64,000 nucleotides of DNA from the NCBI GenBank assembly GCA_022843945.1, contig JALHMR010000016.1, positions 1-64,000 on the forward strand. Direction: 5' to 3'. Made by a program: the position numbers and the translations under genes. Numbering within the stretch: position 1 is the first letter of the stretch; the number at the start of each line of letters is the position of its first letter. Source of the stretch: Rhodospirillaceae bacterium. GTDB lineage: Bacteria > Pseudomonadota > Alphaproteobacteria > CACIAM-22H2. Below are positions 16,157 through 23,222 of the stretch, in pieces. Under the pieces are notes generated by a model. The model did not search any database, was not told the origin of the DNA, and saw only the letters and a program-made list of their open reading frames with translations.

Positions 16157-17203
16157 TTACATGCCCGCCGCGCCGGTCCAGACCGGCTTGCCGTCGGGCC
16201 CGGCGATGCCGCGCCAGGCGTTCTGCACCAGCTGCACGACCTTGCCCGGCATGGGCACGTAGTCGAGCTGCTCGGCCAGCGCCGCGCCGTTCTTGTAGGA
16301 CCAGTCGAAGAACTGCAGCGCCTGCCTGGAGGCTTCCGCCTTCTCGACCTTGGCGTGCATCAGGATGAAGGTGGCGCCGGTGATCGGCCAGCTGGCCTTG
16401 CCCGGCTGGTCGGTGAGCAGCAGGTTGAAGCCCGGCGCCTTGTCCCAGGCGGCGTTGGCGGCGGCGGCCTGGAAGGTCTCGCTGTTGGGCGCCACGAACT
16501 GGCCGTCGCGGTTGGCCATCAAGGCGTGCGCCATCTTGTTCTGCTTGGCATAAGCGTACTCGACATAGCCGATGGCGCCGTTGGTGCGCACGGTGGTCGC
16601 GGCAACGCCTTCATTGCCCTTGCCGCCGAGGCCGGTCGGCCATTTCACCGAGGTGCTGGCGCCGACCTTTTCCTTCCATTCGGGGCTGACCTTCGACAGG
16701 TAGTCGGCGAAGATGAAGGTCGTGCCCGAACCGTCGGAGCGGTGCACCACGGCGATCGCCTGGTTGGGCAGGGCGAGGCCGGGATTGAGATCGGCGATGG
16801 GCTTGTCGTTCCACTTCTTGATCTTGCCGAGGAAGATGTCCGCCAGGACCGGGCCGGTGAGCTTGAGCTGGCCGGGTGCGAGGCCCTTGACGTTGATCAC
16901 CGGCACGACGCCGCCCATGACCATGGGGAACTGGACGAGGCCGGCTTCCTTCAGCTCCTCGACCGGCAGCGGCATGTCGGAGGCGCCGAAATCGACCGTC
17001 TTGCTCTTGATCTGCTTGATGCCGCCGCCCGAGCCGATCGACTGGTAGTTCATCTTGATGCCGGTCGCGGCGTGGAACGCCTCGGCCCATTTGGCGTAGA
17101 GCGGATAGGGGAAGGTGGCGCCGGCCCCCGAGACCTGTTGGGCCTGCGCGGGAGAGGCGAGCAGGGCGGCCGTGGCGGCCACCATCAGTATTCGTTTGAA
17201 CAT
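16157..17203 (-). CDS. pstS: Phosphate-binding protein PstS
   Basis: This periplasmic phosphate-binding protein of the PstSCAB importer has 348 residues. A signal peptide is evident (MFKRILMVAATAALLASPAQA, cut before QQVSGAG). GAGATFPYPLYAKW and VHRSDGSGTTFIF are hallmark PstS segments contacting phosphate. The start is the ATG at 17203, preceded by GGAG at 8-nt spacing; a GTG three codons earlier is less likely. A PHO box lies about 90 bp upstream, so induction by phosphate limitation through PhoB is expected. Confidence 0.97.
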   Translation of the reverse strand: MFKRILMVAATAALLASPAQAQQVSGAGATFPYPLYAKWAEAFHAATGIKMNYQSIGSGGGIKQIKSKTVDFGASDMPLPVEELKEAGLVQFPMVMGGVVPVINVKGLAPGQLKLTGPVLADIFLGKIKKWNDKPIADLNPGLALPNQAIAVVHRSDGSGTTFIFADYLSKVSPEWKEKVGASTSVKWPTGLGGKGNEGVAATTVRTNGAIGYVEYAYAKQNKMAHALMANRDGQFVAPNSETFQAAAANAAWDKAPGFNLLLTDQPGKASWPITGATFILMHAKVEKAEASRQALQFFDWSYKNGAALAEQLDYVPMPGKVVQLVQNAWRGIAGPDGKPVWTGAAGM

Positions 17204-17283
17204 GAGCGACACTCCGTAGTCGGGAAGAGGATCGGGGTGTGACCCCGACGCTCCGGACGCTAGACCCGCCCCGGGACACTTAT

Positions 17284-17312
17284 GCTACCGGCATATTACA
17301 GTTTGATGACAC
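17284..17312 (-). promoter_or_regulatory. PHO box and promoter of pstSCAB-phoU-phoB
   Basis: On the minus strand TGTCAT (17311-17306) and TGTAAT (17300-17295) are spaced 11 nt start to start, matching the direct-repeat PhoB site CTGTCAT-N4-CTGTCAT. TAGCAT five bases downstream (17289-17284) is a plausible -10. The box lies between phoR and pstS. Confidence 0.72.
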
Positions 17313-17361
17313 ATCGCCGGATATTGTGGACGAGGGCGTTTTCTTCAATATAACCCGTGGT

Positions 17362-18816
17362 TTAAGGGCGTCCGCCGGGCAGCCAGACGGTGAACACCGA
17401 GCCCCGCCCGACCTCCGAGTCGACCGCGACTCCGCCCCGGTGGCGGTTGAGGATGTGCTTGACGATGGCCAGGCCCAGCCCGGTCCCGCCGAGCTGGCGC
17501 GAGCGCGCCGCGTCGACCCGGTAGAAGCGTTCGGTCAGGCGCGGCAGATGCTCGCGGGCGATGCCTTCGCCGTCGTCGGCCACCGCGACCGAGACCCAGT
17601 AAGGCGGCAAGGGCTGGCCGCGGCCACGCGCCGCGTTGGTGATGACGCGCGCCGGGGCGCTCGCCGTCTTGCGGCCGGCGATCCGCACCTGGCCGCCGGT
17701 GCGCGCATACTTGATGGCGTTGTCGAGCAGGTTCTGCAGCACCTGCGCCAGCTGGTCGGCGTCGCCGGTCAGCGCCGGCACATCCTCGGCGATGTCGACC
17801 TCCACCGTGACACCCTTCGCCTTGGCCTGCAGGGCCAGGGTGTCGACGACGCTGCCCACCACGCGGCGGATGTCGATGGCCTCGGTCGGCGGCGTGTGCT
17901 CGAGCTCCTCGATGCGCGACAGCGACAGGAGATCGCGCACCAGCCTGGTCATGCGCTGCGCCTGCTCGTGCATGATGCCCAGGAACCGCTCACGGGCGGG
18001 CGCATCGTCGCGCGCCGGTCCGCGCAGGGTCTCGGTGAAGCCGAGCAGGGCCGAGAGCGGCGTGCGCAGCTCGTGGCTGACATTGGCCACGAAATCGGCG
18101 CGCATGCGCTCGGCCTGCTTGAGCGCCGTGACGTCATGCAGCACCAGCAGGAAGCCCTCGCTGGGGCCGGCATCGGGCAGCGGCGCGAAGCGCACCACGA
18201 AGTGCCGGTCGGGCGGGCCGGGCCAGGCGATGTCGATGGTCGCGGCACCCGGCCGGCCGGCCAGATACTCGTCGGCCATCTCCAGCACGTCCGGGTGGCG
18301 CAGCACGGTGTCGAGGTCGCGTCCGGCCAGGGTTTCGCCGAACAGGGCGCGCGCCGCGTTGTTGGCGCGGGTCACCCGGCGATCCCCGTCGACCAGGATC
18401 AGCGGGCTGGGGATGGCCTCGAGGATGGCCGCGTTGGCCGCCGAGACCGAGCGCAGCACGTCGCGGCCGCGCGACCAGGTGCGGTCGAGCTCGGCGACCG
18501 CCTCGGCGAGGCCGAAGGCCGAGCCCGGCATCCCGCCGTGCCCCTCTTTGCTGGAATGGGGCTCGTCGCGGGACAGCGCCTCGATGCGCCGGCGCACCGC
18601 TTCGAGGGCGGTGGCGTGGCGATAGGCGATGATGCCGAGGCCGGCGACCAGGGCGACGAAGGCGAGGGCGGCATGGGGCAGGGCCAGCCCCGCGTAGCCG
18701 ACCAGCGCCAGCAGCACCAGGGCGACCGGCGCCGCCAGGACGGCCGTGGCGCGGATGACGCGGGCGGGCGAGACGGGTGCCGCCAAATCGGAGCCAACGG
18801 GGCTGGGCTCAGCCAT
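17362..18816 (-). CDS. phoR: Phosphate sensor histidine kinase PhoR
   Basis: PhoR phosphorylates PhoB under phosphate limitation. The 484-residue product has two N-terminal hydrophobic segments (about 21-41 and 47-64), a linker, a PAS domain (about 125-230) and a HisKA domain with FVANVSHELRTPL (His248). The HATPase domain carries the N box NLLDNAIKYA, DDGEGI and GGTGLGLAIVKHI. The ATG at 18816 opens a reasonable membrane-anchored N-terminus. The gene lies upstream of pstS on the same strand, with the PHO box between them, so it may have its own basal promoter. Confidence 0.94.
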   Translation of the reverse strand: MAEPSPVGSDLAAPVSPARVIRATAVLAAPVALVLLALVGYAGLALPHAALAFVALVAGLGIIAYRHATALEAVRRRIEALSRDEPHSSKEGHGGMPGSAFGLAEAVAELDRTWSRGRDVLRSVSAANAAILEAIPSPLILVDGDRRVTRANNAARALFGETLAGRDLDTVLRHPDVLEMADEYLAGRPGAATIDIAWPGPPDRHFVVRFAPLPDAGPSEGFLLVLHDVTALKQAERMRADFVANVSHELRTPLSALLGFTETLRGPARDDAPARERFLGIMHEQAQRMTRLVRDLLSLSRIEELEHTPPTEAIDIRRVVGSVVDTLALQAKAKGVTVEVDIAEDVPALTGDADQLAQVLQNLLDNAIKYARTGGQVRIAGRKTASAPARVITNAARGRGQPLPPYWVSVAVADDGEGIAREHLPRLTERFYRVDAARSRQLGGTGLGLAIVKHILNRHRGGVAVDSEVGRGSVFTVWLPGGRP

Positions 18817-18827
18817 GAGCCCGGGTG

Positions 18828-18852
18828 TAGCGGGATTCGCCCAATCCCGCTA
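18828..18852. repeat. Perfect 10-bp hairpin upstream of phoR
   Basis: TAGCGGGATT (18828-18837) and AATCCCGCTA (18843-18852) flank a 5-nt loop. There is no T-run on either side. It separates phoR from the upstream membrane-protein gene and may be a weak terminator or processing site. Confidence 0.6.
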
Positions 18853-18863
18853 TGGCGAACCCG

Positions 18864-20000
18864 CTAGCTCGCGGGCGTCATCCCGCCGGCCTGCAGGGAG
18901 CCGTAGGACGCCGGCGCCGCGCGATAGCGCGCCACCAGCCGGGCCGCCGCCTGCCAGCTGAACACGGCGAGTCCGATGGCCATGAACAGCTCGCCGTATT
19001 CCGAGTTGTCCCACATGCGCACGAAGCCGGAGCCCAGCGCCAGGAACGTCGCCTGGCCCAGCACGACGAAGGCGGCAAGGGCGGTGAACAGCACCATCTC
19101 CTCACGGTCGCCGCGGCGCCGCGCGGCCAGCGCGTAATACGCCAGGATGAACACGGTCAGGAAAACCGTGACCGGCGTCAGAAAGAAATTCCAGCCGTTG
19201 TAGTTGTAGGCCGCGAACGGCGCGCTGATGGCCAGCACGAAGCGGCTCGGCACGAAATCCTCCAGCAGGTCGAACAGCCGGTTCTTCGGGGCGACGTCGA
19301 CGATGAAGGGCAGGACGATCAGCCCGGCATACATGGCGAGCTTGTGCGCCGTGCCGATGACGATCGAGTGCATGTTGTGCAGGTTCATCTCCTGCTGCTG
19401 GTTGCCGGCGAAGGCCGCCGGCGTGGCGATGCCGAAGACCCGCTGCATCCAGGAGATCTCCTCCATGCCGATGACGAACAGGCCCAGCGCGAACAATCCC
19501 GTGAGGACGAGCATCAGGAGGCGGCGGAGGTCGCGCCGCTCCGCACGCAGGATGCGCCAGAAAGCGTAGGCCATGAGCAGGCTCGAGGCCAGGGGAAGAA
19601 GCGCCGACGCCCATTCCAGCGCCTCGTCTTCCAGGGCGAGCTCGTAGAACAGCCAGGGATTGGCGACGAACAGGAGGACGCAGGCCGCCGTCGCCGCGAG
19701 CATGGTGTAGGAAGCGGCGCGCTTGGCGGCCGACAGCGCCGGGCGACGGATGGTCGCCGCACTGGCCTGCAGACGGTAGAGACCGGCGACCAGCAGCCAG
19801 GACAGCGCCAGCGCCAGGAGCATCCGCGCCAGGTAGTAGGGCGTGTAGAGCGGCGCCTTGCCGATGGCCAGGCTGTGCTCGCCGAGCACCGTCCGTTCAT
19901 ACAGGGAGGAGGCGACGAAGCCGGCGCCGATGACGAGCAGGAGGCCAAGGAGGAAGGCGAAGAAGCGGAAAACCTCCGGCTTCCGGTCGGCGTCTTGCAT
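18864..20000 (-). CDS. Polytopic membrane protein with EEISW/NLHN motifs, unknown
   Basis: This 378-residue protein has about ten hydrophobic segments. A polar signature lies mid-protein: IGMEEISWMQRVFGIATPAA, followed about 15 residues later by EMNLHNMHSI. I associate similar EEISWxQR...NLHN patterns with uncharacterised bacterial membrane proteins; the charged residues next to membrane segments suggest an active or binding site. The ATG at 20000 (MQDADRKPEVFRFF) is preferred because the upstream extension is a run of Arg/His codons without hydrophobic character. No Shine-Dalgarno is evident. It sits between phoR and maeB without a clear operon partner. Confidence 0.7.
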   Translation of the reverse strand: MQDADRKPEVFRFFAFLLGLLLVIGAGFVASSLYERTVLGEHSLAIGKAPLYTPYYLARMLLALALSWLLVAGLYRLQASAATIRRPALSAAKRAASYTMLAATAACVLLFVANPWLFYELALEDEALEWASALLPLASSLLMAYAFWRILRAERRDLRRLLMLVLTGLFALGLFVIGMEEISWMQRVFGIATPAAFAGNQQQEMNLHNMHSIVIGTAHKLAMYAGLIVLPFIVDVAPKNRLFDLLEDFVPSRFVLAISAPFAAYNYNGWNFFLTPVTVFLTVFILAYYALAARRRGDREEMVLFTALAAFVVLGQATFLALGSGFVRMWDNSEYGELFMAIGLAVFSWQAAARLVARYRAAPASYGSLQAGGMTPAS

Positions 20001-20197
20001 GGAGATGGCTCGCTCTGTGTGGTGCCGGTGCCGGCCGTGCCGGCGCGCGGAGAGGCGCATGACCGGTCGGCGCAACTTCGATGACTGTAATGTTATGCTT
20101 CGCAGCGGCGCCGGACTGCGTCAAAAGCGGTCACACGACTCCCTTCGGTCGTACCCCGCTTGGCTAGGGAGGCCGACCGTTCGGGCTGCGCGGCTCG

Positions 20198-22507
20198 TCA
20201 GCGCTTGGCGGGAATCGCGTCGTAAGCGGCGAGGGCCGCGGTATTGACCAGGTCGCCGACCGTCGCCCCCAGGGTGACGATCTGCGCCGGCTTCGACAGG
20301 CCGACCAGCAGCGGCCCGATCACCGTGCCGCCGCCCAGCTTCTCCATCACCTGGCTGGTGATGTTGGCCGAATGCAGGCCGGGCATGACCAGCACGTTGG
20401 CCGCGTCGGAAAGCCGGCAGAACGGGTACATGCTCCGCATCAGGTCGCGGTCGAGGGCGATTTCCGCCGACATCTCGCCGTCGTACTCGAAATCGATCCC
20501 GGCGCGGCCCGCCGCCTTCATGCGGTCGAGCTCGGCCGCCGCTTCGCGCACCGTCAGCGCCAGCTCGCGCACCGGATTGCCGAAGGTCGAAAAGGACAGC
20601 ATGGCGACACGCGGCTCGTGGCCAAGCCGCCGGGCGAGGCCGGCCACCATCACCGCCGTCTCCGCCATGTCGCGCGGCGTGGGCAGCTCGGTCACCGTCG
20701 TATCGGCGACGAAGGCCGTGCCGAACTTGGTCACCATGATCGAAACGCCGATCAGGCGTTGACCGGGGAGGGGATCGATGGCGCGGCGGATCTCGTCCAA
20801 GGCCACGTAGTAGCCGCGCGTGACACCGGTGACCATGGCATCGGCGTCGCCGCAGGCGACCATCGCCGCGGCGAAGACGTTGCGATCCTGGTTGATCATG
20901 CGCTGGCAGTCGCGCCACAGGTAGCCCTGGCGCTGCAGGCGCCCGTAGAGAAAATCGCTGTAGCGGCGGTTGTCGGTGGAGAGCCGCGCGTTGTGGATCT
21001 CGAGCCCGGCGACGCTGCGGCCGAAGCCGATCGCCTCCATGGTCTGCGAGATGCGCTCCTCGCGGCCGATCAGCACCGGCTTGCCGTAGCCTGCGTCGCG
21101 GAAGTTGATGGCGGCGCGGATGACCTTCTCCTCCTCGCCCTCGGCGAAGACCACGCGGCGCGGATTGGCCCGCACCGCCTCGAAGATGAGCTGCAGGGCG
21201 GCGGCCGTCGGATCGCGGCGCGAGGCCAGCGCCCGCCGATAGGCTGGCATGTCGGCGATCCGCCGGCGCGCGACACCGGAATCGATCGCCGCCTTGGCCA
21301 CCGCCGCCGGCACTACCGAGATCAGGCGCGGATCGAAGGGGGCGGGGATGATGTATTCCGGGCCGTAGCGCAGGTGCTTCCCGGCATAGGCGGCGTCGAC
21401 CTCGTCCGGCACTTCCTCGCGCGCCAGCGAGGCCAGCGCCTCGGCGGCGGCGATCTTCATCTCGTCGTTGATCGTGCTGGCGCGTACGTCGAGCGCGCCG
21501 CGGAAGATGTAGGGGAAGCCCAGGACGTTGTTGACCTGGTTGGGATAGTCGGAGCGGCCGGTGGCGATGATCGCGTCGGAGCGCACCTCGCGCACTTCCT
21601 CCGGCGTGATCTCGGGATCGGGGTTGGCCATGGCGAAGATGATCGGCTTGTCGGCCATCGACTTGACCATCGCCTGGGTGATGGCGCCCTTGGCCGACAG
21701 GCCGAACACGACGTCGGCGCCGACCATGGCCTCGGCCAGGGTGCGCGCCTTGGTCGGCGCGGCATGGGCCGACTTCCACTGGTTCATCGTCTCGGTGCGG
21801 CCCTGGTAGATGACGCCCTTGGTGTCGCACAGGATGACGTTGTCGTGCGGCAAGCCCATGCGTTTGAGGAGCTCGACGCAGGCGATCGACGCCGCTCCGG
21901 CGCCGTTGACCACCATCTTGATCGTCTTGAGGTCGCGGCCGGTGAGGTGCAGCGCGTTGATCATGCCGGCGGTGGCGACGATCGCCGTGCCGTGCTGGTC
22001 GTCATGGAAGACCGGGATGTCGAGATACTCGCGCAGCCGCTGCTCGATGATGAAGCATTCCGGCGCCTTGATGTCCTCGAGATTGATGCCGCCGAAGGCC
22101 TTGCCGATGAAGCGCACGCAGTTGACGAACTCGTCGACATTCTTGGTGTCGACCTCGATGTCGAAGGCGTCGACATCGGCGAAGCGCTTGAACAGGCAGG
22201 CCTTGCCTTCCATGACCGGCTTGGCGGCCAGCGCCCCGATATCGCCGAGACCGAGGACCGCCGTGCCGTTGGTGATGACGGCGACCACGTTGCCCTTGGA
22301 GGTGTAGTCGTAGGCGAGGTCGGGATTCTTGGCGATGTGCAGGCAGGGCCAGGCAACGCCGGGCGAGTAGGCCAGTGTCAGGTCGCGCTGGGTGGTCAGC
22401 GGCTTGGTCGGGGCGAGGGCGATTTTTCCCGGCTGGCCCTTGGCGTGGAAGCTGAGCGCGTCCTCTTCAAGTTTGTTCGTAAACTTGGAGTCTATGTCGT
22501 TGGCCAT
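20198..22507 (-). CDS. maeB: NADP-dependent malic enzyme, MaeB type
   Basis: This enzyme oxidatively decarboxylates malate to pyruvate with NADP, supplying NADPH and pyruvate during growth on organic acids. The 769-residue product has the bipartite MaeB architecture. The N-terminal malic domain contains SPGVAWPC and FHDDQHGTAIV, and the NAD-binding domain (about 165-430) contains NGAGAASIAC. A C-terminal phosphotransacetylase-like domain (about 430-769) contains VMPGLHSANI; this domain is regulatory and not known to be catalytic. The ATG at 22507 gives the usual short N-terminus. Confidence 0.95.
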   Translation of the reverse strand: MANDIDSKFTNKLEEDALSFHAKGQPGKIALAPTKPLTTQRDLTLAYSPGVAWPCLHIAKNPDLAYDYTSKGNVVAVITNGTAVLGLGDIGALAAKPVMEGKACLFKRFADVDAFDIEVDTKNVDEFVNCVRFIGKAFGGINLEDIKAPECFIIEQRLREYLDIPVFHDDQHGTAIVATAGMINALHLTGRDLKTIKMVVNGAGAASIACVELLKRMGLPHDNVILCDTKGVIYQGRTETMNQWKSAHAAPTKARTLAEAMVGADVVFGLSAKGAITQAMVKSMADKPIIFAMANPDPEITPEEVREVRSDAIIATGRSDYPNQVNNVLGFPYIFRGALDVRASTINDEMKIAAAEALASLAREEVPDEVDAAYAGKHLRYGPEYIIPAPFDPRLISVVPAAVAKAAIDSGVARRRIADMPAYRRALASRRDPTAAALQLIFEAVRANPRRVVFAEGEEEKVIRAAINFRDAGYGKPVLIGREERISQTMEAIGFGRSVAGLEIHNARLSTDNRRYSDFLYGRLQRQGYLWRDCQRMINQDRNVFAAAMVACGDADAMVTGVTRGYYVALDEIRRAIDPLPGQRLIGVSIMVTKFGTAFVADTTVTELPTPRDMAETAVMVAGLARRLGHEPRVAMLSFSTFGNPVRELALTVREAAAELDRMKAAGRAGIDFEYDGEMSAEIALDRDLMRSMYPFCRLSDAANVLVMPGLHSANITSQVMEKLGGGTVIGPLLVGLSKPAQIVTLGATVGDLVNTAALAAYDAIPAKR

Positions 22508-22835
22508 TCGGCGTTTGATCCCTGGGTAAGCGGCGGGCCGTTGGGCCTCGCGAAATTCCTAAATTCTAGGCTTACCCGGCGAGTGCCGTCAAAGGATTGG
22601 CCTGACCAGTACAGCCGAGTTTGGCGCCAATCCGCCTGCTCGCTGCGTTGCGGGACGCGCCGCTCGACGCGGGCTGCCAATTGCTCGCCGCCTTTTCCCG
22701 ATATTCCCTCGTCTTGGGAGCCGTCGACATCCCCTGCCACTACCCATTGGTGCGCCGCACACCAAACAACGGCAGCCGAATTGGCGCGCAGCAGGTTCCT
22801 GGGCCGACCGGCCTATATTCGGCATCGAACAGAAG
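22508..22835. other. Intergenic region upstream of maeB, no gene seen
   Basis: About 330 bp between maeB and the small gene at 22836. Frames on both strands have irregular composition and no ribosome binding sites. A short palindrome TTGGCGCCAA lies near 22622-22632. I see no tRNA, riboswitch or convincing promoter; the maeB promoter presumably lies here. Confidence 0.5.
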
Positions 22836-23090
22836 TCAGGCTTGGCTTTCGGGCGGCGTCTTGCCGGCCGCGGAAGCCGGCGACGATGCGTCCTGGCGAC
22901 GGGCCATGTCCTCGTAGGTCGTCGCGAGATGTCGCAGCGTCACCCGCGCGGCGGTGTCGTGGACCTGTTCGGCGGCCGAGCGCAGCTGCGCGGCGCGCTC
23001 CCGCCAGCGCTGCGCCTGTTCGCGGCGGCTCAACACGATGGTCTGTTTGAATCGGGGCGCGGGGCTGTCATCGGCGCCGTTCTTCCGCAT
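22836..23090 (-). CDS. Small helical hypothetical protein
   Basis: This 84-residue product is dominated by a predicted amphipathic helix (QRWRERAAQLRSAAEQVHDT) followed by RVTLRHLATTYEDMARR. The pattern WRxRAxxxRxxAEQxxDxxARxxLxxLAxxYxxMAxR recurs in small hypothetical proteins of alphaproteobacteria, which I take as support for a real gene. The start is uncertain: ATG at 23090 or a TTG nine codons earlier, neither with a good Shine-Dalgarno. There is no membrane segment or metal motif. It stands alone between maeB and the SPINDLY-like gene. Function unknown. Confidence 0.6.
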   Translation of the reverse strand: MRKNGADDSPAPRFKQTIVLSRREQAQRWRERAAQLRSAAEQVHDTAARVTLRHLATTYEDMARRQDASSPASAAGKTPPESQA

Positions 23091-23222
23091 GCCGCAAGCG
23101 AGGTCCCGCCCCTGCAACGGAATTTACCAATCAGTTGGTCTGCGGCACGACTGCTCTTTCGGCCAGCGCCTCTCAATCATGGGAGGTTATGTGACCATCG
23201 GAGTACGACGCCGGTGGAGCCA

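Noticed and set aside
15323-17242. Plus-strand frame of over 600 codons across pstC and pstS
   Set aside because: It runs antisense to two clear genes, is rich in Arg, His and Gly, and has no ribosome site.
22508-22835. Small genes or a tRNA in the maeB upstream spacer
   Set aside because: Frames on both strands lack ribosome sites and coherent composition, and no T-loop consensus with pairing arms was found.
20372-23050. Plus-strand frame of nearly 900 codons across maeB
   Set aside because: It is antisense to an intact malic enzyme and has a repetitive Arg/Asp/Gly composition; typical GC shadow.
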